Assembly: GCA_020091685.1 (NCBI GenBank)
Contig: CM034604.1
Location: 12,422,519-12,486,518, forward strand
Direction: 5' to 3'
Length of the DNA: 64,000 nt
Origin: Lutjanus erythropterus
Taxonomy: Eukaryota > Chordata > Actinopteri > Lutjaniformes > Lutjanidae
Part shown: piece by piece, positions 1-11,235 of the stretch
How the letters are laid out: each line of letters opens with the position of its first letter
How positions within the stretch are numbered: position 1 is the first letter of the stretch
Translations under genes and position numbers: made by a program
The notes under the pieces: generated by a model
What the model was told of the DNA's origin: nothing
The model's input: the letters and a program-made list of their open reading frames with translations, nothing else
Databases searched by the model: none

Positions 1-89
1 TTATAGTGCAAATGTAAAAAAAAAACAAAAAACAGCTCAACAATCCTTGCTGAAATAAATGCAGTATCAGCAGGTTAGGTAAGGTAGCC

Positions 90-540
90 CATATGTCCTT
101 CTCCCTGGCCACATCCTCCAGGTCTTTTTGGGGGATCCCGAGGCATTCCCTGGCCAGATGGGATATAATCCCCTCCAGCACGCCCTATGTTCTGCTCCCA
201 GTTGGATGTGTCAGAACACCTCCACAGGGATGCAACTCGGAGGCACCTGAGTCAGATGACCGAACCACCTCAACTGACTTCTCAGTGTGAGGGAGCGGTG
301 GATCTACTCTGAGCTCCTATTGCTGCCTTATATCCATGACCTCATTCTTTCGGTCACTACATAAAGCTCATGACCATAGCAGGGGCTTGGAACGTAGATC
401 GACTGGTAAATCGAGAGCTTTGCCTTCAGGTTCAGCTCCCCCTTCACCACTGCAGCCCAGTTTAGTGTCTGATTTACTGCTGACGCTGCACCAGTCTACC
501 TGTCAATCTCGTGCTCCATTTTACCCTCACTCAGTCGTCA
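90..540 (-). mobile_element. Non-LTR retrotransposon (LINE) relic, end of ORF2
   Basis: Read on the minus strand, this matches the distal part of a reverse-transcriptase ORF that recurs in many teleost genomes. That ORF carries a run like LTYGHELWVMTER, then a stretch around RWFGHLIRMPPG and a GRPRTRWRD-like motif. Only decayed pieces remain: the frame is interrupted, and sequence is missing near 310-335 where two blocks are joined directly. The clade (RTE/Rex-like is my guess) is from memory. The insert is antisense to atad2b and cannot encode a working protein. Borders are approximate. Confidence 0.7.
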
Positions 541-1871
541 GAAACTTAATTTTAGTGTGTATGTTATTGTCCAGATGTCATTCTATGCATTTTTCATGTG
601 CCTTGTTTATTGCATGACTTTTACAAGACTTATTTGTGTGATTTCTTCTAGTTTCTGAGAGCATTTAGGTACCATCTTTAGACCCCTGTGATTCAGGAAA
701 GTGTCTCAGCTATAGTTGTTTTTATGCCGATTATATAAAGAGTTATTCACTAAAGCTGTGTTTTACTGCCATCTCATTTTATACTTGCAGCAGTGGTATT
801 TTTTTCTGCAGAAAATTGAGACAGGGACGTAATGGCATGCAGTCTGACAGAAATGTTTTTAGTTTGCTTTTAAGTGCCTTTCTGCAGTTAAGAATTGATC
901 ATGCTAGCAGAACAGGTGTCCAGTTTTGTTTTATAGTTTCTCTACCCAGCTAGACATCCCCAATTTTCTTTGTACATTCAGCTGCCTCTCCTCTATACCC
1001 CCTCCCTCTTTTTAACCATTCATCTCACCACACATTTCTGCTATCTCCTCACTGTGTCAACACCCTAGCAGCCTTTATCATGATGAAAAATACCGAGAAT
1101 CATTACCTGCTGTGTGCTACATACACTTTGACTGTCTCTGGCTCCCCCACTGTCTTCCTCGTTTTTACTCCATTCCTCCTTTTCTTTTCCCTCTTTTGAG
1201 GAAAGAGCATAAAATCCAGAGAGAAGGGGGATAAGAAAGAGAACAGAAGGCGATATAGACAGAAAGAGAGAACAAACATGTCATGGACCAGGGAGAGGAT
1301 CGATGTGAAAGACAGATGGGGCAAGATATAAAGTGGAAAGTAGGTGCCTCGTCAGCAGCAGGGCTTCCCGTCGGGAGCAGCCTTGAGCTCCATTATGGAA
1401 GTGGACTGGGATCTTTGAAGCCCCCCTGTAGCCCCCAGTATAGATGATGCACATCAGAAATTAAGGTAGCTAAAAAAGGCTCATGTGTTTGTCTTCCAGT
1501 ACTGAACATCAGTGTGAACTGATACATGCAACACAATGGAAATTGACATTTAGTGTCAATCAGACAGTGGATTGGTCCCAAAGAAAGGGGTTTCTAATTT
1601 TATTGTTGAAAGTGGGATATGTACAATATGATAATGTGCATATCACCATATTTTTACTGTAGCATCACAACTCAGAACGATAAGAAACATTGTTTTCTCA
1701 AAGGAAATACAAATAAATGAACAAAAAAACAACATGAAAGAAAGGAAAAAAGAAAAGGGGGCGTTAAACACTGTTAATTAGTGGATTCAGTTGTGATTTA
1801 GTTCTTGATTAGGCTATTCTGTTATAAATCAACAGGATTGCATGGATTCAGACTGAAAATAGGCCCTGTGG

Positions 1872-1974
1872 TAAAGGGGCATTTGACCCCAAAATTAAGA
1901 ATTCATATTCTTTCCCTGTACCTGTAGTGCTGTAGGAAAAATGTGTACTTTTTTTGGAGTGAACTGCCCCTTTA
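1872..1974. mobile_element. Short MITE with TAAAGGGGCA termini
   Basis: The block begins TAAAGGGGCATTTGACCCC and ends with the near-complement GGAGTGAACTGCCCCTTTA. This gives terminal inverted repeats of about 22 bp around a centre of roughly 55 bp. It has no coding capacity. The same TAAAGGG-type ends and the inner phrase TGTAGTGCT occur in the larger element at 28167-28516, so this is probably a deletion derivative of that family. Confidence 0.75.
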
Positions 1975-2738
1975 TAGCAACATGGTTGCCCCCAGCTGCT
2001 GACTGTAGACAGTGAAATCTAATCCAGGAATTCTGACTTAATTTTTTAACTGTGGAATGTGAGGGTAACGGTTATATCTTTTGTCACGATTGTGAGGTAA
2101 ACTGTAGAAATACTCCTTTCATGTAACAAAGTAATCTACCAGTAAGGTACACTTGCATATACGCGACTGGCAGATGAGGTTGTGTTGCAGCAGAAGTTGA
2201 GCCTGATTCAAGTATTTTTCTGGATGTTTAAGGTGATGCCTCATTGACAAAGTTTGGGTGCTTTGTTTGCTTCCAGTTTGATCAGGTGCCATCTGGTTTC
2301 TAATAGAAATGACTGAAGACTCATTTTCTTTTAACCACTGTTGCGAATAATGTGGACATAAAAAATTTCATCTGTTCATTAAGTCCTGGACTTCTAAGCG
2401 GCATGCTTAGTTTCTGCTGTGCTCAGTCGTGCTTTAGCTTAATGTAGTGGCTGATGAAAACAGGCACATCAGCTGCACACTATGTGACAAACATAAATTG
2501 GAGTAATCATTTAGATACAGTAGTTGTATAAAAATGCATTCTCATAGCATTCTCAAAATTTGATGAATATTGCAGGGAGCTAAAATAAAGAAACTAAAGA
2601 AGATTTAGTGCACTGCTCTATGAACAAACTTAAGAGAAAAGGACAGAACATAGTGAGCTAATTTTCTAAATTTCTGCTGCTTAATTGCAAGGCATAACGA
2701 TTTATTCTAAACAATCTCCTGATTTCTTTTTAAAACAG

Positions 2739-2874
2739 GTAAAAAGTATTTTCCAGAGGACCTACGGGGAGGTAGTGACGCTGTGCCCTCCAGGAGAAGA
2801 GGACAGGAGAAACTTTTTCTCTGACCTCCTGCTGGTCCAAGCAGCAAGGGCTCCACCACGCCTCAGGAATACAG
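2739..2874 (+). CDS. atad2b: atad2b exon: end of second AAA module
   Basis: This is the first coding exon visible and encodes residues 1-45 plus one base of codon 46. It reads VKSIFQRTYGEVVTLCPPGE and continues with an EEDRRNFFSDLLLVQAA stretch. That matches the part of ATAD2/ATAD2B after the second AAA domain's core (VQELFIRDYGEI... in human ATAD2), where a helix follows a Cys-Pro-Pro-Gly-Glu-Glu turn. ATAD2 proteins are nuclear AAA+ ATPases that bind acetylated histones and act on chromatin. The acceptor is AAAACAG at 2732-2738 and the donor is GTACTT at 2875. It enters in phase 0 and leaves after codon base 1, which fits the next exon. The upstream reading frame to 2685 is intronic, so no start codon is proposed. 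Confidence 0.9.
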
Positions 2875-4222
2875 GTACTTACTGTACTCACTTATGGATA
2901 CACATACAGGAGGAAACACTTATGACTCATCTCCGCTGTCAGTCCTAGAGGGCAGTGTTGTCTGCATGTACTTCCTTTCTTCCTAGCTCTGTTGTCAACC
3001 TTTCCCACAGTCCTCTCTGAATCCAGTGAAAGTTAAAGGAGCAGATGTATTTTAATTGGTACATGTCGTGTGTTCCTAAATCTCATTCACACAGTGGAGT
3101 TAAATGTTTGACTTTCAGAATCTGTTTAATTTAAAAAATTGAGAATAAAACTGTACAGATGTAAGATATTGAGGATGCTGCAGACACGCGTAAGATTAGC
3201 CCAGTGTGAAGTCCCTATTTTCCTGGACATCTCTATCCCTCACCCACACATCAAAATCAGCCACCCCCATGAATCACACCCCTCCAACTGCCATTGCCCC
3301 AGTCCTCAGTGCTCCCCTAGCCCTCCGTTCCGGTTCAATATGAAAGAACTGTCCACCCGAGCTTTCAAATGGAAATGGTGCCCAGCGTTCATCCACAGTT
3401 TTCTCATTGATGCAAGGCAGGGGTCCCCCGCTTTACTCGCCCGGTGCTCTTCAGGGGTCCAGGCCTGACTAAGACAGCAGTCTGGCTTCCAGCAGAGAGG
3501 TGGGCAGGAAAGCAGGGAGAGGAATTGCTGTGAGAGGGCCCGGCTGCTATTAGCCATAATTAGAATCAGGGTTGGGATTGCTGCTAGTGAGTGAAGCGGC
3601 TCGAGGTGCCGTGGAACCTTCCTAACGATGTCGGCAGATGCCTTGGGCGAGGACTGGTGTCTTGGGAGAGGAGGAGCGGATATCTGCTTGCCTTGCTTCA
3701 TCACTCTGTCATTGGCCAGAGGCTATTCCTTAGTGTATTTCAAAACCTGTATTTGGGAAGGAGCGTAGCTGTATTATTTTCTTCAGCTGCAAGAATCTTA
3801 AAACATATATTTTTTTTTTTCCCGGGGAAAATATTTTTTGGTCTGTGTCTGCGATGATGTTGAAAGGATATGGTCAAGGATCAGGACTGTCTAGTTGTTT
3901 GCCTCCAACCGATGCGCTAGCTGTGTATTTATATTTTATTTGCATTGTTCGTGTAATAATTTTGCCAGTAGCTGCCTTTGTTTTGTTGCTGTGGGCAGAT
4001 TTATTTTGTGTCTGAAACTCTTTTAGTGTTAGATCCTCTGGACAGGCTTAGCATCTATCATTTATAGAAAAAGACCAATGGATCTAAGTATCAATACTTG
4101 TTCAATACCATGTTTTGAAAAACAGTACAATACTAACATTTCATAGTTTTAAAAGTAATAATTCTGTTATCTTGACAACTCGTCTGGTTTAGCTTCCAAC
4201 TTTTTTGCACGTTTCCCGACAG
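2875..4222 (+). other. atad2b: atad2b intron, 1.35 kb
   Basis: The donor is GTACTT and the acceptor is CCCGACAG at 4215-4222. The part around 3230-3700 is richer in G and C than its surroundings and has overlapping open frames on both strands, but I see no splice-flanked exon or familiar protein there. No transposon is evident. Confidence 0.8.
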
Positions 4223-4416
4223 AGAGGTGTAAAGAGGTCCTGCCGGTGGCGGAGGCTCCGGGCCCCAGAGTCCTGTCAGCAGAGGAACAGCGCCGCCTGG
4301 CTGAACAGGAGGAGAACACACTACGTGAGCTCAGGCTCTTTCTCAGGGATGTGACCAAGCGCCTGGCCACTGACAAACGTTTCAACATCTTCAGCAAGCC
4401 AGTTGATATTGAGGAG
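4223..4416 (+). CDS. atad2b: atad2b exon: linker and start of bromodomain
   Basis: The exon completes codon 46 and encodes residues 47-110. Residues 47-76 form a charged linker rich in Glu and Arg (SAEEQRRLAEQEENTLRELR). The bromodomain helix Z begins at about L79, followed by RDVTKRLATDKRF. Residues 100-102 are N-I-F, the shelf triplet at the acetyl-lysine pocket. Human ATAD2 has R-V-F here, and ATAD2B has N-I-F as I remember it, so this supports the B paralogue. The ZA loop begins with KPVDIEE. The acceptor is CCCGACAG and the donor GAG|GTATGG. It enters after codon base 1 and leaves at a codon boundary. Confidence 0.95.
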
Positions 4417-4514
4417 GTATGGAGGAATGGACTCGTACCTGGGCATCTCACTCTGAGTTTGACAAAGCCAGTTTTAGGCCTTTGTTGAAATGAACATTTT
4501 TGTGTGTGTTTCAG
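4417..4514 (+). other. atad2b: atad2b short intron, 98 bp
   Basis: This compact intron interrupts the bromodomain ZA loop. It opens with GTATGG and closes with TGTGTTTCAG after a TG-rich stretch. Reading through it hits a stop at 4486-4488, so it must be spliced out. Confidence 0.93.
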
Positions 4515-4674
4515 GTGTCAGACTACTTGGAGGTTATTCGGCAGCCCATGGACCTCTCCACTGTCATGACCAAGATTGACACCCACCAGTACCTGACAGC
4601 AAAGGACTTCCTGGTGGATATCGACCTCATCTGCAGTAACGCTTTAGAATACAATCCTGACAAGGATCCTGGAG
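4515..4674 (+). CDS. atad2b: atad2b exon: bromodomain core
   Basis: Residues 111-163 plus one base of codon 164. It carries the rest of the ZA loop (VSDYLEVIRQPMDLSTV), helix A, helix B with DIDLICSNALEYNPDKDPG, and the BC loop. The acetyl-lysine-anchoring Asn is N157 in Y-N-P-D, matching ATAD2 N1064 by alignment. All hallmark residues look intact, so the domain should bind acetylated histone tails such as H4. The acceptor is GTGTTTCAG at 4506-4514 and the donor GAG|GTGAGG at 4675. Phase runs from 0 to after base 1. Identity to the vertebrate ATAD2B bromodomain is very high by eye. Confidence 0.97.
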
Positions 4675-5157
4675 GTGAGGAGAAAAATTGCACAGACATG
4701 CTTATGAATACACACATGCACATACATGTAGGCTGCTGTCATACAATAAATGTGCATGTACATGAAAATTCATGTATGCACCGTTCATGTGACTGCACTT
4801 CATCAGACATGTTTGTGCATAAACGAAATCTACCACAAATCAAAAATAAAACAATGATTTCAAAATGCCATTTTTGTGCCAAGTTAAATTAAACACATCA
4901 CAGAACAGAACTGCGTGTCACTAATACATAGAAATTAAATTAATACTGATTGTTGCATTCATGACTTGGTGAGAAAACAAATGAGTGAAAAAAGCTCCTC
5001 TTCCCAACAGCAACTGTCCAATTATAGATTAGGAACCATAACTAGGCACCACAGTTCTGTCAAGCTTCTCATTTCTCTGCATGTTGCAGCGGTGTGCGTG
5101 GGGCTCTAAGAGTTTGGTTGGTGGTGTGTTTTTGTAGTCTTTCAAAAACCTAAAAAA

Positions 5158-5235
5158 CCTGTGTGTGTGCTTGCGTGTGTGTCTGCGTGCACGCTTAATG
5201 TGTGTGAGTTTGTTCGTGCATCCTTGCTTGCTTGC
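5158..5235. repeat. Imperfect (TG)n / TTGC low-complexity tract
   Basis: Alternating TG runs are interrupted by TTGCG, CTGCG and CACGC, followed by CTTGCTTGCTTG. It is an ordinary decayed microsatellite inside the intron. Confidence 0.8.
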
Positions 5236-7504
5236 TTGTATTAAACTCTCTGTCTGCGGTTACCTCCAGCCAAACTTGCAGTAGATACCACTGCATTTGT
5301 AAACTCATGGCTTTCTCCCAGCGGTTAGGATTTTTTTTTTTATGTGGGAGGTTTGAGAAGGAGGATGCGGACTGATGTAAACTCAACACTAACATTATAT
5401 ATAAATCTGACGATGAATATCTATAGACAACTTGTCACTTTTTTCTGATGCAGTGACAGTCCCTTGATGCTGACCTATTCAGCACTGGACTATCCAAATA
5501 AGTTTGACCATTTGTTTCTGTAGTTATTGTTGTGCTCCATTTTGGCTGTCATTGTGTGAGTAAAAAGTAATTAGGTTTAGCACTTAATGACTTACAAAGA
5601 GAGCTCCCAGGCAATAAAATTACAGAACCTCAAGATGGTTTTCTTCAACTTGGAAATTCAAATGAAATAGTGCACACAGCCCACGCTGAAAAAATAGCAT
5701 TTCCACAGTGTTATTCTTGCTCCGTAGCTGAGAAAGGAGCTGCATATGCATGAAAATTTAATTGTGTCTTCTCTTGCAATTTGAGGCTGATTTTTACCTC
5801 ATCCCTTCTCAGCACCTTTTCCCAAGCCAAATGTGGGCTTCATAATGAGTGCTGGAAAACACAAGAACGCACATGTCCACACAAACAAACAAAGAGGCCT
5901 GTTATTTGCACAAGCTTGTAAATAAATTGGATTCATACTTATTGTTTAAACGGGGCGCTTGCTTGCATGACAAGGAAAAGCTCATGTGAAGAGAGATACA
6001 TGTTTGTTTTATACAGTTAAAAATAACATGGGAAAATGAGGGGTAAAAATTTAGAAGCTCAAAGAAAAGGGCACTTTCTACCTGAATCAAACCTTCTGTA
6101 GTCATACCATGATGTTAACTGAAAGCTCCATACAGTAGGCCTTCAGACCATTCAATTGATATGATAATTTTAATTCTCGCCTTGTGTGTTTAGCTGCTCT
6201 GGTTCCCTCGCAAGGATATAGCTGCCTGACACTAATGGGAAGCAATTCTCTGCCAGCCCAAATGAATAAATCATATCTCTGTCTTTGCAGGCGAGGGTGT
6301 GGGTCATTTGTTGGAATGCAGGGTCTACAAATGATACACTAAAGGGGAAAAATGCAATTAGGCAGTTTAATAAAGAAGACTAACGAAGCCTCTTGCCTGC
6401 TCGCCCAATGTTTGGCCCAGGGAATATGGCCCAGACCCCGCACAATTACGCTGCTGGGAAGTTCTACAGTAGCTCACAGAGTGCTGGGAAAAAACCTCAT
6501 TATCCCTCAGTGGTCTGTTTCTCCTTGTCCTTCATACTATCTTTATCTCCCCATCCTCCATGTGAAATCATGTTGCATCTTCCTCGCCTTTTACCTCCTC
6601 ACCTTGCTAAATAATTACTTTGTTATGTTAAAAAGGCTGATATCTCAGCGCTCCGCAGTGTGTCTCGGGGTCACAAACACTATTTTGTTGCTTTGCTGCT
6701 GGAGGGAAATGGGGATAACAACCCTTTGACTATGAAGAAACGCGTAAGCAGCAGCGTTATGTGTCAGTGGGCTCTCGTTTGTTCTGGATGGGGAGGTTAG
6801 ACAGGGCCCATAAGGGTGCTGATGAGCTCTCGTCATCCAAACCGGCCTTTGACACCTTTTCCACTGACAGGCATTTTTGCCCTTATAATGCACTTGCATT
6901 TACACACATTCAGACATACTCTGTCAGAAAAGTGCACACATGCAAACACATGCACACAAACACACACAAATTGCTTCCATCGCAATTAGGCCAGCCATCC
7001 TCCAATTAGACAAAGGAAGCTGGCAGATTGTGACCCCTCTACCACTCTCTGCCTGAACTGTTCTCCCTCTGCCTGCCGTAATGAGAGACTGCCTGTTTAC
7101 AGTGGCTGTGCTTTTAGCCTGCCTCTTCAGCTCAGTCTTTATTTTCCCTCCATGGATGCAGGAGCAGGGAAAAAGGAGGATTTAATGATGCTGTGGTACA
7201 GCGAAGAGAAGAGAGGCATAAGAGTTATAAACGTGTAAGGAGTGAATGAGTATGCATTTTCGAAAATGTTTCAGATTGCATGTATGTGTGGCTTTTTAGT
7301 GCATGTGTGAATGTATGCGCCCACCTTTGTTTTAAAAGGGTGAAGTGGTGATATCAAGACTTTTCATGCATGTCTGAGTTCTGCCCGGTAACATTTCTCA
7401 CCAAAGCCGGCTCTATCCTTTTACTCAAAGTGTGAGAAAATGCTACAATCCCTTTTCTCACAGATGCAGGGAAAATGGGGTGGGCTTACTATCGACTCTT
7501 ACAT

Positions 7505-7739
7505 ACATGATAGGGTGTGGAGAACATGCAACATCAAACTGCAAACTACATCCTTGCACAAGCCTGGATGGTGGCAGAAAAAGAAAGTGATATATAAAGA
7601 AAAATGGCAGAAATACAGTGTTACATGATAGGGTGTGGAGAACATGCAACATCAAACTGCAGACTACATCCTTGCACAAGCCTGGATGTGGCAGAAAAAG
7701 AAAGTGATATATGAAGAAAAATGGCAGAAACACAGTGTT
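7505..7739. repeat. Tandem duplication, two units of 118 and 117 bp
   Basis: Unit 1 (7505-7622) and unit 2 (7623-7739) both begin ACATGATAGGGTGTGGAGAA and end CAGTGTT. They differ at only a few positions, for example GGATGGTGG against GGATGTGG. Such similarity points to a recent local duplication. The second unit ends about 107 bp before the 7847 exon. Short open frames that appear here on both strands are by-products of the duplication. Confidence 0.95.
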
Positions 7740-7846
7740 ACAAAGGACGTGCCCTTGAACATACATGCACACCCACATCCACACAGAAAACCACAGTTTT
7801 GTGTCTTGTGACATAAGTGTTATGTTTCACTGTCTTTCTTTCTCAG

Positions 7847-7969
7847 ACAAGGTGATCAGGCACCGAGCATGCAGTTTAAAGGACACAGCCCATGCTATAT
7901 TTGCCTCTGAGCTGGACCCCGAGTTTGACCGCATGTGTGAAGAGATCAAAGAGGCACGCAAGAAGAGGG
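7847..7969 (+). CDS. atad2b: atad2b exon: end of bromodomain (helix C)
   Basis: The exon completes D164 and encodes residues 165-204 plus one base of codon 205. It reads KVIRHRACSLKDTAHAIFAS and then a second helix through ELDPEFDRMCEEIKEARKKR. I167 sits ten residues after N157 and corresponds to the gatekeeper Ile (I1074) of ATAD2. The RHRAC and DTAHAI runs are typical of the ATAD2/ATAD2B family. The end is basic (ARKKR). The acceptor is TTTCTCAG and the donor G|GTAAGA. The exon is 123 bp with the same phase on both sides. Confidence 0.96.
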
Positions 7970-8074
7970 GTAAGAAAATCACGTACACACTATGACTTGT
8001 AACAAGTCTGCATTAAAATGTCTAAAAACACTATTATCTCGAATGTATCCAACAATGGCCAAACCCAGAGAATA

Positions 8075-8410
8075 ATAAATAAACTTTATGTATATAACAC
8101 TTTTCAAAACAAAGTTAGAAAGGCAGGTAAACAGCATTAAGCAAACGTTCTTATATGACATGGTAAAGAATATAAAATAATTAAAAAGAGAAAATGCATT
8201 TGTATAAAAATGGGTTTAATAAGGGATTCCCCAGATAAAATCAGTCCAAAATCCCAGTAAAAATCCATTTATAAGAAATATGTTTTTAAAAGAGATTTGA
8301 AAGATTATTGGAAGCTCGCCAGTCTGATCTCTTCAGGGAGAGTGTTCCAAAGAGTAGGGTCCCTGACAGAAAAAGACCTGGACACCCTTTCTCAGCCTGG
8401 ATAAGAAAGA
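8075..8410. repeat. Interspersed repeat resembling a common teleost family
   Basis: The block runs from a TAAATAAACTTTATGTATAT start with ATAACACTTTTCAAAACAA, and ends with GGGAGAGTGTTCCAAAGAGT and a motif like GACAGAAAAAGACCTG. I recognise this arrangement (short-range 'stored under the counter' repeats with a GTGTTCCAGAG phrase) from many fish introns. The class is unknown to me. Borders are approximate. Confidence 0.5.
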
Positions 8411-8479
8411 AAGATATCCGTCCTTTATTGAAGGTAAAGTTGGCTTCCTTCTAGCTGCCAGCTGCTATAATTTCCAGGA

Positions 8480-8700
8480 AAACACAGGATACATCAGAGT
8501 GAGGAAAAGGTCAGTAAACGTCACTGAACATGATGTGAATAAAACTTAAGTACATTACCTCGTCCATTAAGATGATTTCTGCTTCAGTCACATCAAATAG
8601 ATTTTCATCTGCAATGGTGGTTATTAAATAACAAAACAACTCCCATGATCCCATGCTACTTTTTAGCTACTGATAAAAGTAAAATCCCATCTCACCACTG
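8480..8700 (+). repeat. Dispersed repeat, copy 1 (other copy near 59550)
   Basis: It shares ordered blocks with 59548-59720: ACACAGGATACAT/ACACAGAATACAT, GAGTGAGGAAAAGG-like, CAAACGT(C/G)ACTGAA, ATGGTGGTTATTA/AGTGGTTGTTTAG, and AACTCCCATGATCCCATGCT against AACTCCCATAATCCCACGCT. The two copies have the same orientation. No coding potential is seen, and the family is not named. Confidence 0.65.
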
Positions 8701-8877
8701 TTGTGCAGGTAAAGGACAACACCATTACCTTTGGACATCATGCCGGCTCAAACACATCCTTAGTTAGAGCATAGCTTCAAATGAAAAACACAGCTTTGCA
8801 AGATCATAACCTTTAATAACTTCACTTATTTGATAAATACTTGATATTTTGTCTGCGCTGCCCTCGTTATCCACAGC

Positions 8878-9250
8878 AGGGGTGGGCAATTATTTTTCAT
8901 CGGGGGCCACATGAGAAACTGATCAGGCTGCCATGGGCTTTATACAGATATAATCTAAGGTCTTAATATTGGCTGAATCTGAATTGTCAGAAGTCCTCTC
9001 TTTAGGGCACACCAGCACATGGATGTCTGAGCTAATAGCTGGCTAAGGCAGAAATGAACTTCTAGTGTTGGTCAACTTTTCTGAATCGCCATGTGTAGTG
9101 TGGGCTAAATATTTTTGTTGACAAATGTGGAGTTTTCCAGTATGCCACACACGTTGAGTTCAGTTTGCAACCAATGTAGCAGCAAGGGTAGAATAAGAGT
9201 AATGTAAACAACATGGATATGCATGCTCTGAGTGAATAAAGGTGCAGTTT
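8878..9250 (+). mobile_element. hAT-like transposon relic, one terminus visible
   Basis: The sequence CAGGGGTGGGCAATTATTTT followed by GGGGGCCACATGAGAAACTG is the typical end of Charlie-like hAT elements in vertebrates. The matching opposite terminus (TTGCCCACCCCTG) is not found nearby, so the copy is truncated or its other end has decayed. No transposase frame remains. The right border is a guess. Confidence 0.6.
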
Positions 9251-11115
9251 AATATAAAAGACATTACTTTATTACTACTTTTTGCCAGATTTTAATTGCA
9301 ATATTTTGCCTAGGTCTGATCTACGGACAATTGTTTTCATCATATTATTGGTAGAGCAGACTGGTAACACTGAACTGAGCATCATTTGTTTATCTGAATA
9401 TATGAACATTTTGGAACAATACTCGTTCACATGAACAGTGAGGCCAGGAACAGTCCATGTTGGCGCTGTAGTTCCCAGCCTGCCCTCTCACCCTCTCTCT
9501 CTTTTGTTGAAAGGCTTTTTGATTGATTATTTCAGAGAGCAGAGACATGCTTTTGGGAAAAAACAATCTGTAGGGTAGCCCAGTAATACTTGATGGAGCA
9601 GTCAGTTTTTAATGTAGAGTATGTGGCGCAGAAAGGAGCGACGCCCGAGGCTCCAGTGTTCCAGACAGTACCGTCTGTGCTAGCTGTCTGCCCAGCACTC
9701 TGCATCTGTACACTCACCAAACAGCCCCGAGCAGTGCTGAGTGGATTTAGTGTAAATCTAAATTAGGTTTGTGCACATAGAAACACACATATATGATGTG
9801 GTGAAGTGATACACTTAAGCTTTTAAGTACTGACTCATGTAGGTGGTCAAATATTGAGCACAAAGGCCTGTAATCATGTGCAAATATTCCTGTTGCTATA
9901 GTTGCTCACATGGGGATAGGCTAATGAACACGCTTCCTTAAATTGAGATATGTCCAGCTGTGCGTTTGCCAAGACAACTCATGGGTGTTTGTGTGTATGT
10001 GCACATGTGAGCCATGAAATATTACACTCACCCGCCTTACAGATGGATCTGGCAGGAAGACGACTGCACAATTTCAGTTCTGGTCCCTGCAATATGACAA
10101 GAATACAGTAGAAAAATTATGGGAACTTAACCAAGACTACAGAATCAGAGAGAAATCTAACCACTAGAATGCACTTATATTCTTGTATTGATTGACCATG
10201 AAGACCATGAAGTGCCTGGTTCTTTCCTCGTGATATATCCGTTATTTTTACCCTTTCAAAGAGATACTGTTGCACATTATTTGTTATTTCTGGTCTGCAA
10301 TACATTTTTGGTTAAATTTTTAGAAATATTTAAAAGCTCACAAGTGTATTGAGTGACGGAACTGCACAAGAGGGCCCAATTTCTCTTTTAAAACATTATC
10401 TGCAGTATGCACAGCCCTACCCCCTAAGGGCCTATTGACTTCTGACTTAAGCCACAGAGGCCTGACTCTCCCATGTCATGCGGGAAACTTATCAAAGAGG
10501 AAGCAATTTTCACAAGTCACTCTGTTGCTTTTGATTTCCTCTTTTAGCAACTAAAAGCACAGGATGCTAAATGAATATTGCAGGAGCAGAAGTCAACCGC
10601 CTGAGAGGAGGAATACAGCAGTGTAAATATTTCATCTTGCAGTCAAGGTCCTGCTATAAAGCTATCAATTAGCTGAGCACGGCATGATGTCCAATTGCAG
10701 CAGTGTTCAGAACCCACAGTGCATCTGCGGGGATTTTCTCCCCCGTGACAAGATGAAAGGAGCTGTGATAAATTTGGCCAAAAAACTTAAATATCACTTG
10801 ATGTCAGAGTTGAAATGTCTCATTTTCAGGAGTTTGCATGTCTCTATGTTCCACCTCTGTTTTTCATTCCAGTCATGCTCAGGCTCTCTGAGTGAAACAT
10901 ATAGCTATTCCTAATTATATTATAGTAGTTTTTTTGTAGAAATATTTATGATGATTGACATGTGGCTGTACCTAACTCACCATATCACAACCCTTTGCTC
11001 ATCTTTTTCTGTATGAGCACATTTTTATCATTCTCCTTCTTTGTCCCTAGTGTTTGTAGACACATCCACATACACTCTATCCTGCCAATAGTATATTACA
11101 GAAGTGTTCTCTCAA

Positions 11116-11124
<9 letters not shown>

Positions 11125-11174
<50 letters not shown>
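11125..11174. repeat. (CA)25 microsatellite, 61 bp before an exon
   Basis: There are twenty-five uninterrupted CA units, preceded by a short CT run at about 11110-11124. The tract ends 61 bp upstream of the exon at 11236. Pure CA tracts in introns are known binding sites of hnRNP L and can change splicing of the adjacent exon. A perfect tract of this length is also likely to vary in length between individuals. Confidence 0.98.
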
Positions 11175-11177
<3 letters not shown>

Positions 11178-11235
11178 TTTGCACATGCACACACAAAAAG
11201 CATTGTTGCTAACTGATCTTCCATGGTCACTGCAG

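Larger units (their letters stand above)
1..2738 (+). other. atad2b: atad2b intron, 3' part (5' end outside window)
   Basis: This stretch precedes the first recognisable exon and ends in the acceptor AAAACAG at 2732-2738. The exon expected upstream should encode the middle of the second AAA module; I could not find such a segment with splice sites here, so the whole stretch is read as intron. It holds a decayed LINE fragment near 90-540 and a short inverted-repeat element at 1872-1974. A purine-rich stretch at about 1190-1330 and the remaining AT-rich sequence show nothing I can name. Confidence 0.75.
4675..7846 (+). other. atad2b: atad2b intron, 3.2 kb
   Basis: The intron lies between the two bromodomain exons 4515-4674 and 7847-7969. 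It contains imperfect TG/TGCG repeats near 5158-5235, a loose CA-rich stretch near 6900-6970, and the 118-bp tandem duplication at 7505-7739. It ends in a good polypyrimidine tract, TGTCTTTCTTTCTCAG. I see no other gene. Confidence 0.85.
7970..11235 (+). other. atad2b: atad2b intron, 3.3 kb
   Basis: The donor is GTAAGA and the acceptor CACTGCAG at 11228-11235. It holds repeat-derived sequence at about 8075-8410, 8480-8700 and from 8878 onward, and a long CA microsatellite at 11125-11174. The acceptor has a poor polypyrimidine tract. No other gene is seen. Confidence 0.8.

Noticed and set aside
3306..3704. 132-codon minus-strand and 109-codon plus-strand open frames
   Set aside because: They overlap each other in an intron, have no recognised motif, no splice or start context, and no repeat similarity that I know.
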